A stretch of DNA of 64,000 nucleotides from Stenotrophomonas acidaminiphila (GTDB lineage Bacteria; Pseudomonadota; Gammaproteobacteria; Xanthomonadales; Xanthomonadaceae): contig NZ_LDJO01000004.1 in assembly GCF_001431595.1 (NCBI RefSeq), forward strand, positions 1 through 64,000, in the 5' to 3' direction. Numbering within the stretch: the stretch's first letter is position 1; every line of letters begins with the position of its first letter. Of the stretch, positions 16,103 through 24,213 are shown in pieces. The notes below the pieces were generated by a model, which saw only the letters and a program-made list of their open reading frames with translations, had not been told where the DNA came from and ran no database searches. A program made the translations under genes and the position numbers.

Positions 16103-16783
16103 ATGCCACGCACCAACCAAGTCATGACCGCCCCGCCGCCGAGCAACGGCGAGCTGAACGCCAAGGCGCTCACCGTCCTGCGTGCAGCGCGCAACATCTT
16201 CCTGACCCATGGGTTCAGCGCGGCAACCACCGACATGATCCAGCGCGAGGCTGGCGTGTCCAAATCCACGGTGTATGCGCACTACGCGAACAAAGAAGCC
16301 CTCTTCACTGCGGTGATCGAGGCCGAATGTGCGGCATTCACGAAAACGGTGCATGGCATCGAATTCCACCCGGGAAAGCTGCGAGAGACGTTGACCCTGT
16401 TGGCCAAGGCCTACCTGGACATCGTGCTCTCACCTAGTGGACTGGCTGTCTTCCGCGTCGTGATTGGCGAAGCACCGCGTTTTCCCAAGCTCGCACGGAC
16501 GTTCTACTTGGCCGGCCCGCAGGTCATGACGACGTTGGTTGCCGAGCAACTCTCCAAGGCGGCAGCATCCGGCGAGGTTGATCTTGGCGAGATCGGCCGC
16601 GAGACGGCCGCCAATCTGTTCATCAATCTAGTTCGGGGTGAGCCTCAGCTTCAGTGCCTGACTCATCCGGATGCCGCGCCTTCCTCGGCGCAGATCGACC
16701 AGTGGGCAAACGCAGCCGTGGTGACATTCATGCGTGCCTACGGCCGCGGTGAGGAAGCGACCAGTAAACGTTCCCGATCATGA
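16103..16783 (+). CDS. TetR/AcrR-family regulator of the efflux operon
   Basis: Dimeric repressor of 226 aa. Residues about 20-68 form the TetR helix-turn-helix, with THGFSAATTDMIQREAGVSKSTVYAHYANKEALF showing the usual pattern (abridged to key parts: GFSAATTDMI, GVSKSTVYAHY). The remaining helical domain would bind the pump's ligands; it resembles AcrR C-terminal domains of the PA0176/DesT-like type only loosely. Divergent from the outer-membrane factor gene, with near-identical operators at both promoters, so it is most likely the local repressor. Its stop overlaps the next start (ATGA). A later ATG at 16124 is an alternative start. Confidence 0.88.
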   Translation: MPRTNQVMTAPPPSNGELNAKALTVLRAARNIFLTHGFSAATTDMIQREAGVSKSTVYAHYANKEALFTAVIEAECAAFTKTVHGIEFHPGKLRETLTLLAKAYLDIVLSPSGLAVFRVVIGEAPRFPKLARTFYLAGPQVMTTLVAEQLSKAAASGEVDLGEIGRETAANLFINLVRGEPQLQCLTHPDAAPSSAQIDQWANAAVVTFMRAYGRGEEATSKRSRS

Positions 16784-17304
16784 TGCCGAATGGGTCAACC
16801 GAAACGGGAAAAGCAAGCGATGCCCTTCGGGTGATGGAGCTTTCTACAGCCATCACGCGGCTTTCCACAGCCAGAAATCAAGTGCTGAATCGCGTAGCTG
16901 CTCCGTTTGGTTTGACCGCTGTGCAGGTCATGGCACTACACCATGTGTCGGCCACTCCGGCATCTACGCCTAGCACTTTGGCTCGTAGTCTGGAAGTCGA
17001 TTCAGCCTCGGTGACGAGGCTGTTAGACCGCCTTGAGAAGAAGGGCATGATCCAGAGAGCGGCGCAGGAGCGTGTGGATCGCACGCATGACCGAAGAGTT
17101 ATCGAAATTGTTCTGACTGAGCGTGGAAACAATGCAATACGTGAATTGAAATCGCATTGGCACTCCGCGCTCTCGCAACTGATGGAGGCGTTCAAACAAA
17201 GCGAAATACATGGCTTGTTGCGCTTGCCGGAACTGTGCAACCAGGACGCCCTTCATCTCGCCCTCGATTGCAAACCGTTGTCTGTCACAGAACCACGGCC
17301 GTGA
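16780..17304 (+). CDS. MarR-family transcriptional regulator
   Basis: Winged-helix regulator of 174 aa. Segment TPSTLARSLEVDSASVTRLLDRLEKKG is the recognition helix region (key part SASVTRLLDRLE) and DRRVIEIVLTERG is the wing, both standard MarR features. Translationally coupled to tetR by a 4-base overlap. A TetR and a MarR protein in one operon beside one pump suggests two-input control. GC content drops in this gene relative to the flanks. Confidence 0.88.
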   Translation: MMPNGSTETGKASDALRVMELSTAITRLSTARNQVLNRVAAPFGLTAVQVMALHHVSATPASTPSTLARSLEVDSASVTRLLDRLEKKGMIQRAAQERVDRTHDRRVIEIVLTERGNNAIRELKSHWHSALSQLMEAFKQSEIHGLLRLPELCNQDALHLALDCKPLSVTEPRP

Positions 17305-17325
17305 AACGGAAATCGGGGGCACTTC

Positions 17326-18234
17326 ATGGAGCTACGTCACCTTCGCTGCTTTGTCGCCCTCGCCGAAGAACTGCATTTCACCCGAGCCGCCGAGCGCCTG
17401 CATATCGAGCAGCCACCTTTATCCCGGGCCATCAAGGAACTGGAGGATGAGCTGGGCGTCTTGCTCTTCGACCGGGACCGTAGAGGAACCCGGCTGACCG
17501 CAGCAGGTACCGCGTTCCTGCAAGACACTCGCCGACTATTCGCCGTCCTGGAACAAGCACGAGAGAATGCCAAGGCCGTCGCAGCGGGTTCGCGAGGCAG
17601 CCTGCGCATCGCAGTGTCCGATGGCGCGATCGATCCTTGGCTATCGGATTTTCTCGCCAGTTGCCGCGCTGAAGAGCCAGACATCGAGATCCGCTTGTCC
17701 GAGGTGCCGTTGGCCGAGCAGTTGCGCGGCCTGCGTGCCGGCGACTTCACCATCGGGTTCGCGCACACGGCCGAAGTCGGCGACGACATCGTTGCCGAGC
17801 CGATCTGGCAAGACCCGCTGGTGATCGCCGTACCAGTCAGGCATGAGCTGCTCGTCCACAAGGCAGTCCCGCTCCATGAACTCGGCGGCCACCCACTCGT
17901 ACTGTGCGATCCACAGGTATGCGAAGGTTACTGTCGTGAACTGGCTCGGCTTCTACGGCTTCTGGAACGCGAACCGAATGTGGTCGAACACGTCTCCTCG
18001 CTGGAGATGATGCTTACCCTGGTCAGCGCGGGTTTTGGTGTCGGTTTCACGACAGCGACCAGGGTTGCCATCAGTTCACGACCAGATGTGCTTACCCGCC
18101 CTCTGGCGGTGGATTCCGCAGTAATCACAACCTATCTGCTCCGGCTCGGCGGCGGCGACGCACCGGCTTCGCTGGAGCGATTCATCGTTCGTCTGCGCGA
18201 TCTCGTCCGCCTACGTGACAGTCTGGGTAGCTGA
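17326..18234 (+). CDS. LysR-family transcriptional regulator
   Basis: Full-length LysR-type regulator of 302 aa. The N-terminal winged helix-turn-helix (residues 1-60) has the standard MELRHLRCFVALAEELHFTR opening and QPPLSRAIKELE recognition helix; residues about 90-295 form the periplasmic-binding-like effector domain. It starts 21 bases after the marR stop on the same strand, so it may be the third gene of the regulator operon. Target unknown; LysR proteins usually act on neighbouring genes. Confidence 0.9.
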   Translation: MELRHLRCFVALAEELHFTRAAERLHIEQPPLSRAIKELEDELGVLLFDRDRRGTRLTAAGTAFLQDTRRLFAVLEQARENAKAVAAGSRGSLRIAVSDGAIDPWLSDFLASCRAEEPDIEIRLSEVPLAEQLRGLRAGDFTIGFAHTAEVGDDIVAEPIWQDPLVIAVPVRHELLVHKAVPLHELGGHPLVLCDPQVCEGYCRELARLLRLLEREPNVVEHVSSLEMMLTLVSAGFGVGFTTATRVAISSRPDVLTRPLAVDSAVITTYLLRLGGGDAPASLERFIVRLRDLVRLRDSLGS

Positions 18235-18258
18235 CAGCGCCATCATCGACGGTCACCC

Positions 18259-18558
18259 TCAAGAATTGGTGTTGCCGCCGGTGCCAAGGTAGCGCTCCGT
18301 TGCAGCCATCAATTCAGCAGCGCTTATTCCGAGCGCCATGGCAATTTTCAATATGAGAGGAAGCGTGGGCACGTGCTCCCCGCGCTCAATCTTGCCCATG
18401 TGCGAGCGCGAGATGCCTGCTCTAGATGCAAACTCGTCTTGAGCGATGCTTTGAGCGACGCGCGCAGCGCGCACGGCCTGCCCAAAGGCTAACGCTGGCT
18501 CGGATTCATATGTCGATGTGCCAGAGGGGCGGCCTGGCTGAATAGTGGGCTTCTGCAT
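18259..18558 (-). CDS. Small Xre-family regulator
   Basis: Helix-turn-helix protein of 99 aa. Residues about 25-85 form the HTH_3/Xre fold: AVRAARVAQSIAQDEFASRAGISRSHMGKIERGE (key part GISRSHMGKIERGEHVP). Short unstructured ends. It faces the lysR gene and has an AT-rich upstream region with direct repeats that may be its binding sites. Such single-domain Xre proteins are common ICE regulators. Confidence 0.85.
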   Translation of the reverse strand: MQKPTIQPGRPSGTSTYESEPALAFGQAVRAARVAQSIAQDEFASRAGISRSHMGKIERGEHVPTLPLILKIAMALGISAAELMAATERYLGTGGNTNS

Positions 18559-18593
18559 TAGCAGAAGCGTCGAACAATCTTCCGAAATTAACC

Positions 18594-18619
18594 ACGTTAA
18601 AGTTATAGACGTTAAAGTT
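18594..18619 (-). promoter_or_regulatory. Direct-repeat operator upstream of xre
   Basis: ACGTTAAAGTT occurs at 18594-18604 and again at 18609-18619 (15-bp period), 36 to 61 bases upstream of the xre start, in a locally AT-rich block. Likely Xre binding sites, perhaps also influencing the plus-strand gene at 18680. Confidence 0.5.
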
Positions 18620-18679
18620 CTCTCTTAACTATCATGTCGGCTTGTTCTCGACCTGCTTAGCCGCCTTTGCGGCGCCATC

Positions 18680-19321
18680 ATGTTCAACGCCACCGGCCAG
18701 TTCTCCCGTCTCAGGCTTGCCATAGCGCCAGGCGTACCGTCGTCAAAGCTCTCGGCACTGCTGGCGCTGCAACGCGCGGAAGAGCCGGATGTCACCCTCG
18801 CATTCTTCGAGGTTTCAGATGAAGATCTGCGTGAGGGACTCCATGAGAGCCGCTACGACGCAGGGCTATCGGTTCAGGCATCGAACGACGCAGCCTTGAA
18901 AATCCAGCCGTTGTGGATCGAAGACATGGCCGTTGCCGTGCCTCCACGGTTCCCTTTGCTTGACCAGGCGACACTCACGATCGCCGATCTGTTGGACTAC
19001 TCGCTGTATCGCTGGCAGGCGGAAATCTGCTCCAAGTTGGATGAGCAGCTTTCCAACCTCCTGCCGACCGGTCGGCAGAACATCCAGTACGTGACTTCAT
19101 TTGGCCTTTTGGCCACGTGGGTCGCGGCCGGCTATGGCGTGGGAGTGTCCGCGCAATCGCGCATCGCGCATGCCCATAGATGGGGGATCACGATGCGGCC
19201 GCTCATCGATGGCCCCTACGAGATCGTGACGTATTTGCAGCGTCCCCAGGAAGAAACCAGTTCAGTTGTGGACCGGTTCGAGCGTAGAGCGCTGCAAGTT
19301 GCCAGGACGGGGGCTGCATAG
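18680..19321 (+). CDS. LysR effector-binding domain protein lacking the DNA-binding domain
   Basis: Protein of 213 aa that matches only the C-terminal substrate-binding domain of LysR regulators: FSRLRLAIAPGVPSSKL begins the first beta-alpha unit, then the two-lobe pattern to RFERRALQVAR. The helix-turn-helix and linker helix are absent and no reading frame upstream supplies them, since the preceding 120 bases are AT-rich regulatory sequence. Either a decayed regulator reduced to its ligand domain or a stand-alone modulator. GC content is lower than in the core chromosome. Confidence 0.7.
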   Translation: MFNATGQFSRLRLAIAPGVPSSKLSALLALQRAEEPDVTLAFFEVSDEDLREGLHESRYDAGLSVQASNDAALKIQPLWIEDMAVAVPPRFPLLDQATLTIADLLDYSLYRWQAEICSKLDEQLSNLLPTGRQNIQYVTSFGLLATWVAAGYGVGVSAQSRIAHAHRWGITMRPLIDGPYEIVTYLQRPQEETSSVVDRFERRALQVARTGAA

Positions 19322-19330
19322 TTGACGTCC

Positions 19331-19362
19331 CCTATGGCCGGGGTAACAACCCCGACCATAGG
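19331..19362. terminator. Long hairpin between convergent genes
   Basis: CCTATGGCCGGGGT (19331-19344), loop AACA, ACCCCGACCATAGG (19349-19362): 13 of 14 pairs match. It lies 10 bases after the LysR-domain stop and 14 before the integrase stop and probably separates the two convergent transcripts. No T-run. Confidence 0.55.
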
Positions 19363-19375
19363 TTCCAGCGCGAAG

Positions 19376-21319
19376 TTAGGCCCCCTCTAACACCGCTGCG
19401 CTATCCACCAGCCGCCGGACGCTCAGCCGCACATCCTCGGGGATGGGCCGCATGGCAATGGCTCCGGGCACATCCTCATGACGCTGGTAGTCGCCCATGA
19501 TGACCCGGATGATCGCGGGCACGTTGGTCGGCTTGACCGCATCGATAGCCGCACGATCACCCAGGTCGGGATGAGGCTGGGTCAGCATGCGGTACAGGTC
19601 CCACGAATCCGCGTGCGGGCACTGGTTCATGAGCATCTGGGCCAGCTTGTGCTTGAGCGGCACCAGTTGCCAGTCGGGAACCCGCTGCCCCCGGTTGCCC
19701 AGGCTGATGGACAGCAGCTTGCCGGCTTTCAGCTCGCGGTTGATCTGGTCCTTGGACTTCCCGGCCAGCTTGCCGAACAGCGGGACCGGCAGATTGTTCG
19801 GCGACTCGTAGATGGCCAGCATTTCCTCGCGCTCGCGCTGGATGGCGGACACTTCCGGCTCCGGGGCATGCACCGGAGGCGGCGGCACCTGCGACAGCCG
19901 CTGGAACGTGATTCCGCCGCTGTTGGGGGTCACGACGATGGGCGTGGCCACCACGGGCGGCACGCCGGGGACAGCGGGCTCGGCCGCCGTGGGGGCCACG
20001 CCCACCACTTCCTCCACTTCCGCCATCGCCGGCACCCCGTCGATGCGGATGGTCAGGTGCGCGCTCGCGGCTTCGACTTCGCCCTGTTCGAGCAGGTCGA
20101 GACGGTCGGCCCAGTCCTGCATCATGCGGCGCCGAGGCTCCACGTACTTGGCATGGTTGTAGGCCGAGCTGACCTTGTTCGGGTCGGAGTGCGAAAGCTG
20201 CGCGTCCACCCAAATCTTCGGGTAGCCGATCTCGTTGAGCGCGGTCGAGATGGTGCCGCGGATGCCGTGGCCGGTCAGGCGCCCCTCGTAGCCCATGAGC
20301 TGCACGGCCTTGTTGAGGGTGTTCTCGCTGATGCGCTTCTTGAGTTCGCTGCGATGCGACAGCAGGTACTTCTGCGCCGGCCGCATCACGCCCAGTAGAT
20401 AGCGCACGATCTCGATGGCCTGCAGGGACAGGGGCACGATGTAGGGCGGCACGTCCTGCGGCCGCTTGCCGGCCTTGCGCATTTCGTCCTGGAGTTGCTT
20501 GACGACCTGCGGCGGGATGATCCACAAGCCGCGGTCGAGGTCGAATTGCTCAGGCTCAGCCAGGCGCAACTCGCCCGTGCGCACCCCCGTCAGGAACAGC
20601 AGCCGGACGCCAAGCTGGGTCTGCCAGCCCCGGGGGTTGTAGCGCCGGAGCTTCTGAAGGAACTCGGGCAGCTCGGGCAGGTGCAGATAGGGGTTGTGGG
20701 CCACCGGGGGCTTGGGCTCGGCCACCACGTCCAGGTCCGCGGCTGGGTTGACTTCCAGCCCCTCGGCGATGACCAGGGCATAGCGGAACATCTGGTTGAA
20801 CCAGGTGCGGACCTTCTCGGCGGTGGTGAACGCCTTGCGTTTCTCGATCGCCGCCACGACGCCCACGAGCTGGGGCCGACGAATGTCGTAGATCGACATC
20901 TTCCCCAGGGTAGGCAGCACGTCCTTGTTGAAGATGCGCAGGATCTGCGAAAGCGTGCTCTGACGACCTTCCTTGAGTTCCTTGCGGCGATGCTCGACCC
21001 AGGCATCGAAGACGTTCTTGAAGGTGTATTCGCCCGCCAGCCTGGCTGCGTGCCGGCGCTGATCGCGTTCGATTTGAGGATCGATCCCCCTGGCGAGCAG
21101 GACCTGGGCCTTGTCCCGCTCCGCGCGGGCCTCGCGCAGGCTCAGGGCGGGATAGCTGCCCAGGGACATGCGCTTTTGCTTGCCCAGCCAGCAATAACGG
21201 AAGATCCACGACTTGCCGCCTGCGGCAGAGACCATCAGGCTCAGGCAGTCGTTGTCGTAGAGGGTGTAGCGTTTGCCGGCGGTCTTGGCCTGCCGGACGA
21301 TCAGATCAGAGAGTGCCAT
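19376..21319 (-). CDS. intB13-like: ICE tyrosine integrase (P4/IntB13 type) with long C-terminal extension
   Basis: Site-specific recombinase of 647 aa that integrates and excises the ICE at tRNA-Gly. Residues 1-90 are the DUF4102 arm-binding domain (MALSDLIVRQAKTAGKRYTL), about 100-200 the core-binding domain, about 215-400 the catalytic domain with Arg247 (TGVRTGE), His351/Arg354 (HGIRGT), His377 (QLSHSD) and nucleophile Tyr387 (SAYNHA). P4 integrases end near residue 410; here about 235 more residues follow: a proline/alanine linker (430-500) and a domain (about 515-617) homologous to the 208-aa protein at 6267-6893. IntB13 of ICEclc is similarly long. The start ATG at 21319 follows AGGAGCC; that ribosome site borders a perfect inverted repeat. 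Confidence 0.93.
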   Translation of the reverse strand: MALSDLIVRQAKTAGKRYTLYDNDCLSLMVSAAGGKSWIFRYCWLGKQKRMSLGSYPALSLREARAERDKAQVLLARGIDPQIERDQRRHAARLAGEYTFKNVFDAWVEHRRKELKEGRQSTLSQILRIFNKDVLPTLGKMSIYDIRRPQLVGVVAAIEKRKAFTTAEKVRTWFNQMFRYALVIAEGLEVNPAADLDVVAEPKPPVAHNPYLHLPELPEFLQKLRRYNPRGWQTQLGVRLLFLTGVRTGELRLAEPEQFDLDRGLWIIPPQVVKQLQDEMRKAGKRPQDVPPYIVPLSLQAIEIVRYLLGVMRPAQKYLLSHRSELKKRISENTLNKAVQLMGYEGRLTGHGIRGTISTALNEIGYPKIWVDAQLSHSDPNKVSSAYNHAKYVEPRRRMMQDWADRLDLLEQGEVEAASAHLTIRIDGVPAMAEVEEVVGVAPTAAEPAVPGVPPVVATPIVVTPNSGGITFQRLSQVPPPPVHAPEPEVSAIQREREEMLAIYESPNNLPVPLFGKLAGKSKDQINRELKAGKLLSISLGNRGQRVPDWQLVPLKHKLAQMLMNQCPHADSWDLYRMLTQPHPDLGDRAAIDAVKPTNVPAIIRVIMGDYQRHEDVPGAIAMRPIPEDVRLSVRRLVDSAAVLEGA

Positions 21320-21328
21320 TTCGAGGCT

Positions 21329-21346
21329 CCTAAGTGATGACTTAGG
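21329..21346 (-). promoter_or_regulatory. Inverted repeat beside the integrase ribosome-binding site
   Basis: CCTAAGT (21329-21335), GATG, ACTTAGG (21340-21346), perfect 7-bp arms. In the minus-strand mRNA the right arm contains the AGG of the AGGAG ribosome site (21328-21332) before the integrase ATG, so folding would hide it. Could also be a protein-binding site for excision control. Confidence 0.55.
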
Positions 21347-21477
21347 CCCTATGCTCGTCATGGTTCCCGCTCAGCCCCAGCAACTATCCGGAAGCCGTCT
21401 CACCCGTATTCCTGTGCCTAGATTGGCGCCTAAAAAAGGCTGGCTGTGGGTGGATTTCCGTGGCGCTCGCTGGAATG

Positions 21478-21503
21478 AAAAAAGGGGCCGAAGCCCCTCT
21501 TTT
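21478..21503 (-). terminator. Intrinsic terminator downstream of tRNA-Gly
   Basis: Minus strand AGGGGC (complement of 21493-21498), TTCG loop, GCCCCT followed by TTTTT (21478-21483). A UUCG tetraloop with a U-run makes a strong terminator. On the plus strand it is followed by CTTTT and may act in both directions. It lies between the attachment site and the integrase, so it belongs to the ICE or to an earlier insertion, and it stops tRNA read-through into int. Confidence 0.75.
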
Positions 21504-21511
21504 CAACGACT

Positions 21512-21535
21512 TACAGACGTCAGTAGAAGTCTGTA
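21512..21535. repeat. 7-bp inverted repeat TACAGAC/GTCTGTA near attachment site
   Basis: Arms at 21512-21518 and 21529-21535, about 11 bases inside the ICE from the 18-bp attachment sequence. Position suits an integrase core-flanking or accessory binding site. Confidence 0.4.
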
Positions 21536-21545
21536 GATCATAACT

Positions 21546-21621
<76 letters not shown>

Positions 21622-21633
21622 TTGGGAGGCGAA

Positions 21634-21661
21634 ATTCTACATGCAATCGCCTACCTGTCAA
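21634..21661 (-). promoter_or_regulatory. tRNA-Gly promoter
   Basis: Minus strand TTGACA (21656-21661), 16-base spacer, TAGAAT (21634-21639). Transcription would start a few bases before the tRNA 5' end at 21621. Confidence 0.7.
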
Positions 21662-21671
21662 CAGCCCTGTT

Positions 21672-22286
21672 TCATCTTTTTTTTGCCTGCGAGCGCGCGG
21701 CGATTTCGTCCTCGCGCAGGCTCGGCCAGGCGGCTCGCAGGTACTGCACCGCCGACACCAGCGTCAGCATCGCGGCGATCGCCAGCATCCAGTCGCCGAT
21801 GTGGAATATCGGCCCGCCCATCCAGATGTCGGTCACCGGCGTGTTGGGCGATACCGAGTACAGCAGGCACAACAGCGCGATCATCTGCGCGGTGGTCTTG
21901 ATCTTGCCGATCATCGCCACGCGCACCTTGGCGCGCTGGCCGATCTCGGCCATCCATTCGCGCAACGCGGACACCGCGATCTCGCGGCCGACGATCACCG
22001 CGGCCCAGAACGCCATCCATGCGGTCGGATGGCCCTGCACGATCAGGAACAGTGCCACCGCGACCATCAGCTTGTCCGCCACCGGATCGAGGAAGGCGCC
22101 GAACGCCGAATGCATCTGGTAGCGGCGCGCGACCCAGCCATCGAGCCAGTCGGTGATCGCCGCCAGCCCGAACACCGCGGCGGAGGCGAAGTTCGTCCAC
22201 GTGTACGGGAGGTAGAACACCAGCACCAGCACCGGGATCATCACGATCCGCAGCAACGTCAGCCAGGTGGGTACGGTCAGGGTCAT
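21672..22286 (-). CDS. pgsA: CDP-diacylglycerol-glycerol-3-phosphate 3-phosphatidyltransferase
   Basis: Inner-membrane enzyme of 204 aa making phosphatidylglycerol phosphate, the committed step to PG and cardiolipin. The CDP-alcohol phosphatidyltransferase signature D-x2-DG-x2-AR-x8-G-x3-D-x3-D is complete in DWLDGWVARRYQMHSAFGAF followed by LDPVADKL (residues about 45-75). Four to five membrane helices. Start chosen at MTLTVPTWLTLLR, 7 bases after the uvrC stop. Last gene of the minus-strand uvrC group, as in many proteobacteria where uvrC and pgsA adjoin. Confidence 0.95.
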   Translation of the reverse strand: MTLTVPTWLTLLRIVMIPVLVLVFYLPYTWTNFASAAVFGLAAITDWLDGWVARRYQMHSAFGAFLDPVADKLMVAVALFLIVQGHPTAWMAFWAAVIVGREIAVSALREWMAEIGQRAKVRVAMIGKIKTTAQMIALLCLLYSVSPNTPVTDIWMGGPIFHIGDWMLAIAAMLTLVSAVQYLRAAWPSLREDEIAARSQAKKR

Positions 22287-22293
22287 TACAGCT

Positions 22294-24213
22294 TTACTCC
22301 GCTGCCGGATCCGGGATCGACAGTCCGTGAAGGTTAGCGTAGATGCGCGTTGCAAGGGCGGCATTGATGCCTTCCACGCGTGCGATCTCGGCCTCACCGG
22401 CCGCTTTCAGGCCGGCCAGTCCACCGAAATGCTTGAGCAGGCTGGCGCGGCGTCGCGGACCGATGCCGGGAATATCCTCCAGCCGGCTGGTCATGCGCGT
22501 CTTCTGCCGGCGTCCACGGTGCCCGGTGATCGCGAAACGGTGCGCTTCGTCACGCACCTGCTGGATGAACTGCAGCGCCGGCGATGCCGCGCCCGGGCGG
22601 ATCTCGCGCCCATCGGGCAACACCAGCGCCTCGTGGCCGGCGCGGCGCTCGACGCCCTTGGCGACCCCAACCAGCAGCACGCCCTCGACACCAAGGTCGG
22701 CCAGCGCGGCCTGCGCCTGCGCCAGCTGCCCGGCGCCGCCATCGATCAGCAGCACGTCCGGCAATGCCGGCAGGTCGCCGCTGCGCGGCGTGGCGCGGGG
22801 ACGCCTGCCGTCGCCGGAGTCGGCATCTGCCGCCTGCATCTGCTCCATCTCCAGCGCGCGCCGGAACCTGCGGTCGATGGCCTGGCGCATCGCCGCATAA
22901 TCGTCGCCGGGCTCGATGCCGCTGATGTTGTAGCGCCGGTACTGCGCGCGCACCGGGCCGGCCGCGTCGAACACCACGCAGGACGCCACCGTGGCCTCGC
23001 CCATGGTGTGGCTGATATCGAAACACTCCACGCGCCGGACCGGTTCGGCCAAGCCCAGCATCTGCCGCACCGCCTCGCTGCGCGCATGCTGCGCGCCGCG
23101 GCTGTCCAGTTCGCTGACCAGACTGATCTGCGCGTTGCGGCTGGCGAGTTCGATGTAGCCGGCACGCTCGCCGCGCACGTTCCACTTCAGCACGACCTTG
23201 CGCTCGGCAGCCGTGGCCAGCGCCGCTTCGATCATTTCGGCATCGGGAATCTCGCGGTCCAGCAGCACTTCCGGCGGCGGCGCATGCTCGGCGTAGTACT
23301 GCGACACGAACGCGGCCAGCACTTCCTCGGCGCTGTCCTCGCCGTTGGTACGCGGGAAGAAGGCGCGCGTGCCGAGGTTGCGGCCATCGCGGAAGGCCAG
23401 CAGCAGCACGCAGGCGCTTGCGCCCTGCATGGCGCAGGCCAGCACGTCCAGGTCGGCGGCGCGGCCGTCCACGTACTGCCGGTTCTGCATGCTGCGCAGC
23501 GACGCGACCAGGTCGCGCAGGCGCGCGGCGCGCTCGAACTCAAGGGCGTCGCTGGCCTGCTGCATCGCCTGCATCAGTTCGTCGGCCAGCTGGTCGCTGC
23601 GGCCTTCGAGGAACAACGCCGCGCGCCGCACCGATTCGTCGTACTCGGCCTGCGCCACGAGTTCCACGCAGGGCGCGCTGCAGCGGCCGATCTGGTACTG
23701 CAGGCACGGCCGCGAGCGGTTGCGGAACACGCTGTCCTCGCAGCTGCGCAGCTTGAACAGCTTGTGCATCAGGTTCAGGGTCTCGCGCACGGCGCCCACG
23801 CCCGGATACGGGCCGTAGTAGCGTCCGGGCATCGAGCGCGGGCCGCGATGCAGCGCGATGCGCGGCCATTGCTCGCGGGTGAGCAGCACCTGCGGATAGG
23901 TCTTGTCGTCGCGCAGGGAGACGTTGTAGCGCGGCGCCAGCGACTTGATCAACTGGTTCTCCAGCAGCAGCGCCTCGGCCTCGGTGCGGGTGACGGTCAC
24001 GTCCATCCGCGCCACCTGCGAGAGCATCATCATGATGCGCCGGCTCTTCGGCGAGCCGTTGAAGTAGCTGCCCACGCGCTTGCGCAGCGCGCCGGCCTTG
24101 CCGACGTACAACAGGGTGTCGTCGGCCGCATACATGCGGTAGACGCCCGGCGCCGTGCTCAGCGCCGCCGCATACGCCTTGCCGTCGAACCCGCTTGTCG
24201 CCGTGTCGCTCAT
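22294..24213 (-). CDS. uvrC: Excinuclease ABC subunit C
   Basis: Dual-incision nuclease of nucleotide excision repair, 639 aa. GIY-YIG domain at about 18-95 (PGVYRMY, LYVGKA), a Cys-rich stretch CLQYQIGRCSAPC, UVR UvrB-interaction motif about 205-240, RNase H-like 5' nuclease domain about 390-560 (ECFDISHTMGE, LLIDGGAGQL) and two HhH motifs at the end (IPGIGPRRRASLL). A Gly/Arg-rich insert at about 465-485 (ADSGDGRRPRATP) is an unaligned loop. Start ATG overlaps the stop of the NHL-repeat gene. Confidence 0.97.
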   Translation of the reverse strand: MSDTATSGFDGKAYAAALSTAPGVYRMYAADDTLLYVGKAGALRKRVGSYFNGSPKSRRIMMMLSQVARMDVTVTRTEAEALLLENQLIKSLAPRYNVSLRDDKTYPQVLLTREQWPRIALHRGPRSMPGRYYGPYPGVGAVRETLNLMHKLFKLRSCEDSVFRNRSRPCLQYQIGRCSAPCVELVAQAEYDESVRRAALFLEGRSDQLADELMQAMQQASDALEFERAARLRDLVASLRSMQNRQYVDGRAADLDVLACAMQGASACVLLLAFRDGRNLGTRAFFPRTNGEDSAEEVLAAFVSQYYAEHAPPPEVLLDREIPDAEMIEAALATAAERKVVLKWNVRGERAGYIELASRNAQISLVSELDSRGAQHARSEAVRQMLGLAEPVRRVECFDISHTMGEATVASCVVFDAAGPVRAQYRRYNISGIEPGDDYAAMRQAIDRRFRRALEMEQMQAADADSGDGRRPRATPRSGDLPALPDVLLIDGGAGQLAQAQAALADLGVEGVLLVGVAKGVERRAGHEALVLPDGREIRPGAASPALQFIQQVRDEAHRFAITGHRGRRQKTRMTSRLEDIPGIGPRRRASLLKHFGGLAGLKAAGEAEIARVEGINAALATRIYANLHGLSIPDPAAE

